Assembly: GCA_013397865.1 (NCBI GenBank)
Contig: VZTI01005062.1
Coordinates: 1,073,696-1,137,695 of the forward strand
Length of the DNA: 64,000 nt
Reading direction: 5' to 3'
Origin: Struthidea cinerea
Lineage: Eukaryota; Chordata; Aves; Passeriformes; Corcoracidae
Shown here: positions 11,457 through 25,110 of the stretch, in pieces
Numbering within the stretch: position 1 is the first letter of the stretch
Layout: every line of letters begins with the position of its first letter
Made by a program: the position numbers and the translations under genes
Notes under the pieces: model-generated
Databases searched by the model: none
What the model saw: only the letters and a program-made list of their open reading frames with translations
What the model was told of the DNA's origin: nothing

Positions 11457-14400
11457 GTGGCTATCACTGTGAGTGGGAAAGTCAAAACCACACAATCCAA
11501 ATTAGTCCTTGTGATGAGAGCTCTACAAATTGGGATGTCAGATTTGAGATGAAATAGCAAAAGCCTTCTGTGCACATGTGCACGGTGTCCAGAAGCCAAG
11601 GGGAGTCAAGTGCTAGCTGAGACATTTCTTGGAGCTCAGAGCCTTTGACAATCTGTATTCTTGGATGCAGCTGACTGTGCTGAAAGGAGTGTAATTGGCA
11701 AAAAGATGACATCATCTGGATCTGGATCTTTAAAATAAAACAGCAGAAGATGAAATCAGTCTTTGCTCCAGAAAAGTTGGTACGAGTTCCCTTCAGGCAG
11801 CCTTAGTAGAACAGTTGTGCTATTAAATTTCCAAAATATTTCTGTTGGTGGAAATTCAAACATTGAATTTAGCTTGTGTATTAACTTGGCTGGTGAGGGG
11901 CAATTAGCTGAGAAATCAGGCTGGCTGGCAAGGAGGTAGGAACAAAAAATAATTTTTAGTCTGTCATGTACAGAAGGGAGCTCAGGGAAGAGAAGATGTA
12001 TCCACAGCTGGCCCCTGCCCCTACGAGGGGTGAGTCAGGAGCCCTGTGCTAATAAGAAGCTTGAGATGAGGATTTCCAATGTGCAGTTTCCATATGTGGT
12101 TGTACATCTCTAATCTTTGTGAAAATCTGCCTGTATGGGTCTTTATTTAGGATCCTCTTTAGGGTCTTTTAAAACCCTCCTAAGGATTTTAGATGCAGCT
12201 TGAGTTTTTCCCCTCTCAAGCCATGGTTTGATTTTCACAATTGTAGTTCTGCTGTGCAACCTCAGACAACATTGCTTGAATGTACATCTTGATTTTGTAA
12301 ATGGTTTTACATCCCCCTTGGTATTTACTGCAGGCTCTAATTTGACTTGCCCAGAAATGTGCACATTCACTAATAGCCAGGGAACCTGGAAAAGGAGACG
12401 ATCCAGATCACCTTACCTGTCAGTCCTTACTAGTTACTTGTGCTTCTGCTTGGCAGCTTAGTAGGCTTCATTATGGATCCTAGCAAAGCTAGAGAGACAT
12501 AGTGGTGTGGACTGTTCAAACAACAGAAATCCCAGCTAGAGCCCCATTGCAGAGGTCAGGTATTGTCCACTGTTCATTTCTCTGGGCTGCCTAATAAACG
12601 AACCTGTAATTCCTGCTCTGCTGCAGACCTGCTTTGTGCTATGCCAGCCTCACCAGCCTCTATGAAGTGTCCCCATAAGGGAGCCATGACATTTGCCTGT
12701 GCTTTTTCAGCTCAGCTCTTCACTGCTGCTGCAACAAGTTCCTGCATTGTTGCACAGTGCTCTGGTAGCGAGGCTTGGGAATTCCCACAGCTGATCAACA
12801 TTTTTTGCTTCCCTAACCATGACTTATCCAACTTCTCAGCCTTGCTTCTATTGTTAGCCCTCTTTTCTTTTTGGACTCTCAAGACAGTCCAAATGAGAGA
12901 CTTTCACCCTGAGGGTTTTAGTAGTTTCCCCTTTGCCAGAAACATTCTTCCATGTGCAAAGTTAAACAAAAAATAAAAAGGAAAAAGACAAAAAGATACT
13001 GCTTCAAGAAGTGGTAATAAAAATAAATCACCATAGTATGGCCAACAAGCTCTTTATTGAAATTCCTTTCTCTCAGGGGTTTTCCCTGAGCAACATAACC
13101 CATGAGTATTAGACAGGAAGTATTCATCTAAAACCACAAAAAGCCTCAAGTGGGTAGAAACCAGGAAAATTGTTTGCATTTGGCACCACACTTCTTATTT
13201 TAATCTCACGAAAAGTCCCAGGACTGGTTTTGGATTTTCTTCTCTTTGAAATTCATGAGGGTCAAGAATAGAATTTGGATTAAAAAATTGTTAAAAATTA
13301 AAAAACACTGTAGAAAATGTTTTGTTTGCAAAAGAATTTACTTCAAATTTAATTAAATTTTCCTGATTTCTAAAATTATCTGCATTTTTAATGTAATTTC
13401 TCAATACATGGCTAGCATGTACTGCTGATTCTGATATATTTCAATATGACAATACAGTAGCTTGTTTTCTTATTTTAATGTGATTTAGTGAAATGTATAA
13501 TGTTAATAATTAGCTATAGCTGTTAGTTAGAGCTAGTTAAAACTTCATGCTATACCCCTCAGAGTACTTTATCTTATTCTTTCAATCTGTAGTGCACTGT
13601 AACAGATTGACACGTTGTGCAGCCTAAATAATTTGAGTGCCAGGGTGAGTCAGCAGCAATGTTCTGCAGAAAGCAGTGCTAATGATGCTGTAAGGAGTAG
13701 CTTAATATTAGCAGTACTTTGTGCTTAGCTCATATCTTCCGTCCCTGTACCAGCAGACACTTAACTAAGACAGTTAAATATCCATTCACTCCTTCTGTTT
13801 TCCAGATAGACAACCAGAGGCTCAGACCTGAGGCAAGCATCTCCCACCCCAAAAATCACCCCAATGAAAGCATAAGGATTGCTACTGTGCCAGAGGATGG
13901 CAAAGGTCTCTTCCTTTCCCTGTGCTTGAAAGGACAGGTAGATCTAGAGAAATGAGATGAGATGCACAGAGATCTCTTTGCTTCTTCCTCACTTCTCTTA
14001 TTCACTCTCAGCTGTGCTGCTATTCCTAGACACAGGACCTAAATCTGAGCCACAGGCATTTACATGGCTTGATATTTTTATAGCAACAAAAATGAGTTTC
14101 CCTTTAGCCAAAAGTGGCTGGAATCCCAGGTCTGGAATTGTGCTGATGGGGTAATGTCTGGAAGGAAAAAAAAAAGGAAACCTTAAACATGGAAACACTA
14201 AACTCTATGGCAACAAGAGGAGCAACAAACGGGGCTTAAAGACACAGGCCCAGCATTAATTTAAGCAGTGAGAATTAGGGAGAGGGAAATATCAGCATTT
14301 TATAATGCTGTGTTTTATCTCAAGTGAGACGGTAGGATCCGATGCCCAACAGAAAGGTATATGTGCTAGAGAGAGACAGGCAGCATCCTGCAGCAGGCTG

Positions 14401-16987
14401 CTGGCTTTCATCCGAATCCCTTCTGGCCACTCAACTGACATTACTTGTGAGTTCTTCTCACGTTATCCCTTTTTCCTGAGCCTTCTTTCCAGTCATGTGC
14501 TGTAAATACAAAGGAGGGAGCATATCTCTGTAATTTGTTAATCCAGTGATAGGAGTTGGCTGTGCTGCTGCTGCCAAACCATCTGCTCTTGAGTCACGAA
14601 AAGATTCCTCCCTTCCCTGAAGAGCAGAGATTTTTCTCCAGTGACATCTGACTTGCTCTGTGCTAATTGACAACTCTGTTGAAAATGATGGATCTGTTCA
14701 GGATGTGCTGGGGTTTATTTCAGTTTATCCTGGCCCTAGTGACGACACTTCACAGGTCTCCCTTCAACCCCTAAATCCCTGGCAAACAGTTATTTTCCAT
14801 ACATAAACCTCCTGAGTTCCATCCAGAGTAGCCCAAAGGAGGTTTCTCTTGTTTCTTTTATTTCCTTTGTGGATCTGAATCTCTAACCACCATGCCACAG
14901 TAGTTTCCAGTAAACATCTGGAGAGGAGAGACAAGAAAAAGTAGTCTGAAATTGCTCAGTGAAAGGCAGGGGCTTTTGAAGTCGGGACACAGGCTTTAGC
15001 TCAGCAGATCTGAATTTATTGTGTTTGCACTTCTGCCACAAAATTCCCTTGAGATCCTTGACAAGACATCCCCTTTCATTATGCCTTCAAGCTCTGAAGT
15101 GTCTATGTTAGAGAGACCATAACCCATCTGGGTAAGGATTCGCTGCCTGTGCTTGCACAGCATCTGCCATAATGAGGCTTCATCTGGTGAAGCTGCTTCC
15201 ATATAATCACTGGGTGAACTTGCTGTGTAAAGTATTGCCAGGCTGTTCCCTTGCAGCACGTTGCATTGCAAAGCTCAGCACCTGGATTTCCAGGCTCCTG
15301 TGGCTGCTACCTCCTAATGATGTATGTATAATAAGTTGGAAGTCATCCTTGTGAAAAAGACGTATTTCCTTATAAAAAATGTTTTTTAATTTTAAAAAGT
15401 GACATCACAAGACTCTGCTTCTCAGCATCCATTGGCAATGACACCTGAATCTCAGGCAAGTGACTACATATCTGTTTCTTATTCAGCTGCTCTGAGCATC
15501 TCTTTCCCAAACTGGAATTTTCACCTCCTGTGAGGTGCCCTTGTCCTTACCACAAGGCCCTTGCTGTAAGACTGTCCAGCCTGTGAGGATTCATAAGGAG
15601 GAAACATATGGCCTGGACATCTGCTGCTCTGAGGATAGGACAGGTTACTCCCACACACCAAGGCTGCTGCGAGCCACAGTGTGTGCGATGTGAGCTGTCC
15701 CTGTGTGTGTGCGTACATGAGGTTTGTGTAGCTCACTGCTCAGAGCACTGACTGCACTGCAGCAAAGCAATGACAGTCACAGCAAACCTCTTCAGTGATG
15801 CTGTTTCTGTGTCCAGGCTGCTCAGGGTTTGGAGAAAACATGCCAGGCTGGCAAGAGGAGATGAAGAGTAGCAGCAGCAGTAGAGGGAGAAGATGAAATT
15901 TCATGAGTGTTAATTCCTCCCTCTGAAGGTCAGATTGAGGAAGCAACTCTCACCTTCAGCGTGTTTCCCAGGGCAGGCTAAACATGTGGGACAGGAACAG
16001 GACACTGGTTATTTCTTTCCCACAATCGACCATTTGATCTTGGACTAGTTCCTTCATTGCTCATTGTATAAGTTCCCTTTTGCTATAATGATAGGATAAG
16101 AATGCCCTCCTTTGTGAGGTCCTTTGATATCCAAGGAGGAAAGTTACAGATTATTAGTTTTATCAGCATCATAGCCATCTTCCTCTTGAATAAAGCCTCT
16201 CATTTGTACAAAAGACATTATTGTTGAGTATATCTCCCTGGTGTCACACTGAAATATACCTGTTTTCATTTTAGAGAAAGAAAGAGAATGGTGTTCCTTC
16301 ACTCAAGGACTTGGTAAACTTTTCAACGTGTGTCCTGGCAAGGCATCATGAGAAGAGGGTAAAAGAGTAAATGAGAATAATGAGAACCTTTTTCTTCAGC
16401 TTCTGTCTCAGTGGATTTCTGATCCCTGAGCTTCAGCAATTTCCAAGTTAAAAAAAAAAAATAAAAGCAGTTTATGGTTTTTGTTATTACATCCAAATTT
16501 CCTCAGAATGGGGGCCAGGTACATTCAAAACAAAGGGATCCTTTCTGACCAAAGTTCTCAAGTGTGTAACGCTCATTCTATGCAATGCTGTGTTTCAGCT
16601 GAGCACATTTCACACAGCTTTGTTCAGGACCTCTCGTGTTACAGCAGCTTTTAGAGGACAACACAGAGCAGTGTTCTCACCCCCATCGCTGCCTGTTTTG
16701 TGCACACGTGAACAGCTTCTGTCCGTGATAAACTCTGGTTCAGTGCTGCTCAAGGAGCACTGGGGATCCCTGTGGCACTGTTTCCTGAGGCAGCCCTGGT
16801 GTGTTTTGCATGGAGGTAGAACACAACATTTCAACATTTTTGAAATAACAGTGGGATCAGAGGTGTTACTGTTCAGATGAACATCTTTTGAAGGCTGAAA
16901 GACTTTTGGTTTTCACTACATCAGCTGCGTGACTCTTGTGTATGGAAAGCAGCCTACAGACCCAGAGCAGGAGAAATCAGAAAGCTC
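11457..16987. other. Intergenic DNA, no gene recognised
   Basis: About 5.5 kb without a gene. Bases 13240-13620 are notably AT-rich and free of recognisable repeats. A possible MIR-like remnant is at 16030-16135, and a short A run is at 16449-16460. No protein family is recognisable in the open frames. Confidence 0.5.
16030..16135 (+). repeat. Probable MIR-like SINE remnant
   Basis: The series 'tgatcttggactagttcctt', then 'ataagttcccttttgctata', then 'atgataggataagaatgccc', then 'tttgtgaggt' follows the order of the MIR consensus (tgaccttgggcaagtcac, cagtttcctcatctgtaaaa, ggggataataatagtacc, ttgtgagg). Divergence is high, as expected for an element this old. This was judged by eye. Confidence 0.35.
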
Positions 16988-17125
16988 TAAGAATTATAGG
17001 ATTATTTAGGTTGTAAAAGATCGAGTCCAACCATAAACCTACCACTGACAACTCCACCACTAAGCCATGTCCCTAAGCACCTCGTCTACACACCTTTTAA
17101 ATACCTCCCTGGTGACTTAAACACA
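16988..17125 (-). mobile_element. CR1 LINE 3' end fragment
   Basis: Minus-strand copy of the CR1 3' terminus. The + strand shows the characteristic 'agtccaaccataaacctacc', 'ccactaagccatgtccctaa' and 'gcacctcgtctacacacctt' wording. The octamer end at 16988-17010 is degenerate. It is 5'-truncated at ~17125, typical of CR1 insertions. Confidence 0.88.
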
Positions 17126-20100
17126 GCTTTCCCCAGCTTTTGGAGATGATACCAAGGGAGGAACACGCAAGTCAATGTCTTTGCTTTGCATTCTTCTATC
17201 TATTAAGAAAGCCTGAAAGTGTTGCATTTTACAGGTACTCTCAGAGAACTTTTCAGCAGATACCCTGCACATGAAAAATTCAGATTTTTTCTCTACTCTT
17301 CTTCCTGATACACCCTCTGGACAGCTTAAGAACTAATAGGATTATGATATCTATGATAAACGTATAGCACAAATAACTTAGAGAAAAAGCAAATTTTATC
17401 TTAGATGTTTAAAATTCTGGCTTTTGTTAGTACATGTTTAATGCAACACTGATGTAGACAGCTGGAGAAAAAAATACCAGTTTGGTGAAGATTCATCTCA
17501 GTCTGCTCTGTACAGCCAGTAACACAAATATCCTTGTATTTCCAAAAGGAAAAGCAGTTCAGATAAGTCTTGACCTTTCTGATGCTTGAAAGGTTAAAAA
17601 CAAGAAGAAAAGGGAGGTTTTTCAGGAGGGAGAAAATGTCCCGCTTTTCAGGCTTTTTTTTATTTGTTTCCAAAAGGAACAAGGAGAGCACAGACTCACC
17701 CTGCACTTCCTTTTGCCATTTCTCCTTTCTACTTCTCCTTATATCTCAGCAAATGTCAGAAAGGAGCCGCAGTCAAGGCAGAAGTTTCTGGCTGGAGAGT
17801 CACCAAGTCACAGACAGCTCAGCTGTGGGTCTCACCCTCAGCCTTGAGAAGCCGACCTTGCAGCTCATTCTGGGTTTGAAACATCTCAGAATATTTAAAA
17901 TAATGGAATAAAAACAAAACAGCGATTGCTCAGACAGCAGGGATTCCTGGGAGCATTGAAAGTCCTGAACAAAGACGCATCATCCAAACAATGATTTCTA
18001 CCAATTGCTTTGCTTATCTTCTGCAAAATGACACAAAGGAAGAGCTTTGTAAAATGTTGCCTTATGGTGTTTAACCAAGGGTAGGAAGTGGTCAGACCTC
18101 TGCCTCACATCCTGCAGAACTTTGCAGTATTGTGGAGAATTAAATCAGGGAATACAAGAAAGAGACGATGCCTTCTGCTCTAACAGGGAGAATCCAGCAG
18201 ATTTTATCCACAGTTCTGCTAAAGAGTGGCACAGAAAACCCAAACACTTCATCTAGGCTTCTTAAGCCAAGCTTTTCACCTGTTTGCATTTGGTTTTTCC
18301 AGGTTCCTCACTTGGCATCCAAATATTTGACCACCAGAAGGATGGTCACTGACGGCAGTAAGGGAAGCCGATGGCAATCTGCTCTGGTCCTCTTAGAAGA
18401 AACAGCAGAATTTAAAAGCAAACAAAAGAAGAAACAAAAAATTGTCTAAGCATCTAAGTTTGGACCATGTTGACAAATACACTCGGGAATTTAATCTGTC
18501 AGCCCATCTGTCTCAGCCCCTCAAGTAAAAAATGAGATATAGTCATCACCTCCTTCCTTGCTCAGAGCTGTGAGAAAGCATTCATTAATTGCTATGAGGC
18601 GTGAGAGTAGGATATTACTTGAGTGTGTTAATGTGAAAGATATTCACAGTCAACAATGCTAAATCTTCAATTGCCATAAAGTGCTTCATTCCTTTTGTGT
18701 CTTCTTTCAGTCAAAATCCAGTGAGATGTATGGATTTATCTCACAGAGATGCTAATATCAAGCACAATTGTTAAGGTCCAGATTACTGTGACGTGTGGGG
18801 TTCAGTGTAAGGTCGTGAACATGGAGTTACCCATGTATGGCTGTGGGAGGATGTGGGAAGAAGCACAGCGCAGGGGCAAGTGGTCAGACAGAAATGGGAA
18901 ATAACACCTGGTCCACTGCAGGGAAAATCTAACAAACCATATTTTAATGAAGAATAATCAGGATTTTGCCTGGTTAGAAAAGAAATAAATGGATTTCAGG
19001 GAGAGGGATCAGATCTCCCTGCATTCTCTGAAAGGCTTCAAGGGGAAACCAGGCTTGAGGCCTGTGGTGATCTGGCCAGCTGAACCCTCCTGTGGGCTAA
19101 ATCTGAGGGGAAAGGCAAATGGACAGGACTACGCCTGCCAGGTGGGCATGGGGAAGGGCTGAAATGTACTGCTGGGGACATGCAGAGAGAAAGACACACA
19201 GGAGGGAGTCCCTCCCTAATGAATCTCAAATTACTTTTTCTTTCCATAGCTTCAGCTTTGCCTTTCATAAATTTTGAGACAATATTATTTCTTTTGGATC
19301 TCAAGAAAAAATGCTTTTATTTGTAACTGGTCTTGCTGTGGATTGAATTAAGAGTGATTTCAGGGCAACAAGGCACTTTTCACCCAAGGCTGTGCCAGTT
19401 TATAAAGCAGGATGCTAGGACACTTCACTGGGCTCCCTTGCTCCCAGCACATTCTGCATACTGTGCCCCCAGAGGATCCATACAAACCAGGTCATAGAGA
19501 GAGGGAATAGCTCTTGTTATACCAAGTTACACAGCTGGGAGAAACTGACAAGCGTCTGGGCTCATTTATGCTTGTGTGCTTGAAAGCTTGTCTGTTTTTT
19601 CCAGCCTGATCAATAGTTTTCCTCCTCCTGCAAACTGTGGTGTATTATTAGCCATGCAATTTTTATCAAGTCTTTTCCTTCTATTATACAAGGATTATAT
19701 GTTTAAGAAGCTGAGTTAGGAAAGAAAAAGCAAAGGATAAGGAAAAAACCAACAGCTAGTCCCTTACGCCAGAAATAACCACACTTCTGGAGACAGCTGA
19801 AGACTTTTTAAGCATCACATTTGATACGTCAGTTTAAACCAGATTATGATCTTGATATGACATTCCAGTCCATCTCCATTCAAGAAAGCACTTCAGGACC
19901 CATTCAATGGTAAACATTATCCTTATGAAGATAAGCATCTCTCTGAGAGGTTTTCTGACTGTGTACACTCCACTATAGGATGGGTTTGCCCGTTTCTGGT
20001 GCGGCTGCCCAAACCAGCCAGCCTCCAGGTCATGACTGGGCCTTCCCACAAGCGCCCTCCCTTCCTGGTTGTCTGAGGGCACTGTTTGTAGAGGTGCTAA

Positions 20101-21029
20101 GTTACCCTCTTCAGACCCCTGCTGTGCCCAAAGTGCCCCTATGGAAGTGTTGGTCAGGCATCTTGGCTGCTGCCATCCTGTGGGACACAGGAGTAGGAGC
20201 CTGGAGGGTGTTCGAGATAATATTGTAACTCTCATGACAAAGAAAGTAAACACTCTGCATGTAAAACCTTGCAAAATACAATGAATTACTTAAATAAAAG
20301 CAAACATAGAAACAGAAAAGTAGTGAACAAAGTAGAAAAAAAAGTATCTTAGTTTCCTCTGACAGAGATTTGAATTGAACAATAAATAAAATTTACTTTG
20401 TTCTTCAGTCATGGTGGTTTTCCCTCTCTTTCTTTTCTTCATTGCTGAAGAACAGCTTGCTTTCACTACCTATTCCCACACATCAGGAGAAGACCTTCTG
20501 CTGTGAAAACATTTCTTTGATCCTCTCACCTGCTAAGATTCCCTGTCCTTTGTGAATTCCTCAGTTTTATGCAGCCCACTACCAACATCTGGTCCTTTTG
20601 TTTTGATGTTAAGTATGTTTCACCTCTCGCTTGCAGAGAAGTTGGAGAAGCTCATGAACACTTGTTAGCCAGCCCTTCCTCCCAAAGTGTTTCCCTTAGG
20701 CAGGCTATCAGTAAGTCTTAACGAGTGACACCACTTTTTTTCTGGCAGGCTCTTGTCGAGATGCTCACAGCCCCACTTTCCATGGCAGAGCAGTTCTGGA
20801 CACCAGAGTTCATGCCTGGGACTGAAGCACCTGCTCCAAAGCAGGGTTTCTGCTTCCAGTAAAAGTTCTCTTAGAGTGTGGTATGGCATTCACTGTCACA
20901 CTGGCCCATCAGCAATTTAGTTCTGTGCTTCATAAATCAAAAGCCATTTTACACAATAGATAAACAGGTAATTCAAAGGCAATTTGCTACACTAAAGAAC
21001 ATCTCCAACAGTGGAACCTTCTTTTTGGT
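17126..21029. other. Intergenic DNA, no gene recognised
   Basis: About 3.9 kb with no recognisable gene, repeat or RNA. Open frames such as the minus-strand frame at 19834-20274 show no domain and are probably chance. Confidence 0.5.
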
Positions 21030-21307
21030 GACCAGTGACAGAACCTGAGGGAATGATATAAGGCTACATCAAGAGGGGTTTAAGCTGGATATTAGGAAAT
21101 GGTTCTTCCCCCAGAGAGTGGTCAGGCACTGGAACAGGCTCCCCAGGGAAGTGGTCACAGCACCAAGCCTGACAGAGTTCAAGAAGTATTGGGACAACAC
21201 TCCTGGGCATACAGTGTGTTTTTTCGGTCGAGGGCTAGGAGCAGGACTTCGGTGATCCTTGTGGATCCCTTCCAACTCAGGACATGCTATGATTCTATGG
21301 TTCTATG
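21030..21307 (+). mobile_element. CR1 LINE 3' end with terminal octamers
   Basis: Plus-strand CR1 3' fragment. The decayed end of ORF2 reads FKLDIRKWFFPQRVV then HWNRLPREVV, followed by the 3' UTR and two terminal octamers, ATTCTATG (21292-21299) and GTTCTATG (21300-21307). CR1 ends in such short repeats rather than poly-A. It is 5'-truncated at ~21030. No ORF1, endonuclease or catalytic region is present. Confidence 0.93.
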
Positions 21308-24300
21308 AATAGTATGTGGCCACGGCTGCACCAAAAAACTGTCTGGCAATTAATCCTCAGAACACCCATGTGTAAATTTATGAAGAGTCAAAAGAGAGCG
21401 CAGCAATGGTAAATACCTTTCCTGGGAAACCCACTGTCTAGATGTTAATCTTCTATAAATACATCCCTTATTCTGTGGAGTTACAAAGAGTAAAAGAAAC
21501 AGTGACACTTTCCTGTGAAGGCTGAAATTAGATGTTCATTGCCTGTGATCTCTAGGGAGATCATATTTATTTTATTGAACATTTTACCAACATTGGGAAA
21601 ATACTCTCTTTTCCTGAATATTTTCCCTTTGTCATGTTGCCAAAGCCTTATAGAATGATGAATCATTCTTTACTGACAGTGCTATTATTTCTCCTTTGTC
21701 ATGTAAGCAATATTTTTGGTGCAAGAATTTCAGACACTTGATACTGACGTTGCAATGGGACCTAGTGCCTGCATATTTGAACCTATGGGGAAGAAGGGCT
21801 TGAAGACATATTAAAAAAAAAAAAAAAAAGATTCCTGTGGTAAAAGTAGGTGATGTTCACAATGATTGCTCATACCAATAAGGCTGCATGTGAGATCCAC
21901 ATCGTAAATAATGGAACCGCACAGGTGAAGACAGAAGTTCAGCAGGAACCATCTGAGGCTGCAGCAAATGAGGACAGTGGCAGCTCTGGGCTCAGAATAG
22001 TAAGGGGCATTGCAAGACAAAAATCCAGTGAATTTGCAGGAGAGTAAAGCAGTGAGTAGAGAATGGGTGGTTGTCATAGCTCAGACTTCCCTGCAGCCTC
22101 TTCTGAGGTGCCTTATAGAAGGAGAGAAATAAATTTAAACGAGCATGGCTCAGAAACAAAGTTTATGGGTCGAAACTGTCTGAGAGAGAGGAAGAAAGAG
22201 CAGGCAAATGAGCTGGATCCTGCTCTGGGAAGGCCAAAGAGGTGGTGGCTACAGTGGCAGCTGCCTTCCAGCATGCCAGCAAGTATGGACAGAGGAGAGC
22301 ATGATCAAGAGAGTGATGCAAGGCTTTGATCTAATTCATGGAATGACCCCTGTGGGATACTCACTTCATCCCAATCACTGCGTTTCAAATGGATATTGTG
22401 GAACTAAAGGATGGAAAGGAAAAAGGGGGAGGCAGGGTAAAAAATACTAAATTTGTCTATTGGTGGCAATTAAAAAGCTGGTGAGCATTGTCTTAACGAA
22501 AAATAGCAACTCGGTGAGTCAAGAAAATGTTAGAGAGGTATGGTTTAACTGTTTGTCTTGGCTTTTAGGAACCAAAGGGCAATTTAATGAAAGAGAATGC
22601 AGGTAGTTCAAGCCTGACTAGATAAATTTTTCTTGGTGGAAAGTAAGTTAGATAATTGATCAATTCCACCACACATTTCTGGAAGCAAAACCTTAGCAAG
22701 TTTAAAAGAGGTTTTAAACATATCTATATAGAGATAGCAAGAGGTAAGCAGTATAATTACTAAACCAAAACCACTTCAGGAGCTGAGTTGGCCTTTATTA
22801 ATAGAGAACAAGATAGAACTGTGAGCTAGAAAGGTTATGCCAGTGAGTTTACCGGTTTTATCTGTTGAAGTAATAAGGAATTATCTGGCCATTTCTGGAG
22901 GCAGAATGCTATACAAAGAGGATACTTAATCTTGTCTGGCCTGACCACATATATGTGACAATATTCCAGCAGATCTATGAGCCCTAGGCCTGAAAAAAAA
23001 AAGGGAAGGATTGAGGAGTGAGGGGTTTTGGCAAAGCAGTTTGTGGTCCAATAACGAAATAGCAGGGGATACTTCAGGTTAGTCCTGAAAGTGCGCTGCA
23101 GGAGCCATCCAGTAATAGAAGTCATCCATTATCTCTCAGTCACAAATAGTTTGAAAGGAAAATTTTTGCACAAGCTTGGAAAAGATGGCTGGCTCATCAT
23201 TCTGATGAGATTTCCATAGAGAAGTTACAGTATTTGCAAGCTTGCCAACTTTTAAGCAATCTTCTCTCAGCCAATTTCTTTCTTTCCCTCCCCGCACTAC
23301 CAAACATGATTAGATCATATTATGAATGCATTGCCTGCCAAATTTCATATCTAGTTAATCACACTGAGCACTGTGACCTTATAAAAGAATCTTAAACTGA
23401 TTAAAATCTTTACTCTGTGCCTACACACAGGGGAAAAAAAAAAGTCTCACCAACTTGTTTTTGAGTACTGTTTATTAAGATGCTTTGATTTATGTTTTCT
23501 TCTTCTTTTTGCAGTTGGTAGGTCATACTTCAAAGGGAAAAGGTGTAAAAGAAAACATTGGGTCTACCTTAATTCTGATTACAGGGAGGAAGAGGATGAT
23601 ATGATACCAAATACACTCCAGATAGCTGGGAATATGCAGATCTCTGTCATATGCATCTCATTGTTCCCATTTATTTGTTTGCACTGAGGCCCATGTGGCT
23701 TGTTTTGGTTGATAAAATCACAAAACACGTACAGCAGCTCATCTGTGCTGGTCACTAAGGCTTTACTCTGCTAGAGGAGCAGAGCAAGGCTGGCACCAAA
23801 GGCCAGAACCTTCTGGCATGTGCACTTTGCAGAAGCAGACAATATTTTGCTTCATGATGAATGGCAATCCAAACCAGCACAATCTGCCTGGCTTTGGATC
23901 AAGTTTTCGTTTGATTAAAAATACATGAAAAGAAATCTAAACCAAATGTCGATGGCCAAGAGATTCTCCACACAGAAGGCAGTGACTGTTTTCACACAGA
24001 AAACAATGGTATTAGGGACAGAACCAAATATATAGGAAATAATCCCCCTACAATAGTCAATACTCTGTAGCAGAACCTAAAAATTCTCTACTGGATCCAA
24101 GACTGGCCCTTCTAAGGTCCTTCCTGAAGCAGTTTAAACTACTTAAAGCAGATTTTTCTGTGTAGAATGTTCTTTTCTTGACTGATTTTGCTAGTTACAG
24201 TGCGATGGGAGTTTGTGAAGGTCTCATACAGGAAGTTTAAACCTGTGTTGCCATGAGGCACATGCTGTCATTGTGGCTTTAAGATAGAGAAATAATAACA

Positions 24301-24959
24301 ACAAAGATGGAGCAAGGTGGATTTTTAAGCAGGACAGAGTGCAATGGAACAGACTATTCCTTTCTTTTACTGCTCAAACTTGTAAGATCAAAGCCCTGCT
24401 GGAGAAAACAAGAATTGCTATTATTTCTCTTCTACTCCTTTTTATTGCTCCTTTTCTAGGAAGAAATGTTCGAAGTACTAAAAATCAATACCTTCTCTGT
24501 CAACTTGCACGCCGCTGAATGCTAAAAGCCAAGGGAGCAACAACGGTGTGGAAAAATCTTTTACTTTGTTTCAACTGAGTTTTTTCAATCTTTAAAGTGA
24601 AGCAGCAGTGTTGACTTCTAATCCTGGAGGCTGCTACATAAAAACTCGCTAAAAGCTCTGATACACCTATTACCAATGTATGTTGGAGGGTTTCGAAATT
24701 AGAAATTCCTGTCACTCTTCCAGTGTCTCTGAAGTAGTGTTCTGGTGCTAGTCTGCTGATAATCCCAGAAAGAAATCAGCTCTGATGGAATCTATTTCTT
24801 TTTATTTCTTGTACAAAGCAGGCAGCATGCTGCAAAATGAGGGCTGAGGGCAGCAACTGCAGTACTGATAGCAGTGCTTCACATCTCTGCAGGTGAGGGA
24901 AGCCCAGCCACCCCAGGACTTGGGCAGAAAGCTTTCCACGTCACCCTTGGCATTGTCAC
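21308..24959. other. Intergenic DNA, no gene recognised
   Basis: About 3.7 kb of AT-rich non-coding DNA. A run of 17 A is at 21813-21829. No recognisable gene or large repeat. Confidence 0.5.
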
Positions 24960-25110
24960 TTCTCCCAGTTTCAGTTATAGCTATCCACTGGTACTTCTAG
25001 GCAGCAAAAACTTAGAAGAGTCATTTAGACCCACTGAATTCAATGAGACTACTGATGTAACCAAAGTCAGGCATGTGCTTAAGTCTTTACTAGGTCAGAG
25101 CTTTAGATAC
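24960..25110 (+). repeat. Ancient amniote interspersed repeat, family not named
   Basis: The wording 'ccactgaattcaatgagact' followed by 'catgtgcttaagtctttact' and 'aggtcagagctttag' matches a repeat I recall as common in turtles, crocodilians and birds (pattern: ttgaattcaatggGactactcatgtgcttaagt...ctttgctggatcagggccttag). I cannot name the family with confidence; it may be an old CR1/L3 or SINE tail. Confidence 0.42.

Noticed and set aside
19834..20274. 146-codon minus-strand frame
   Set aside because: No recognisable domain or family similarity, and no promoter or exon signals.
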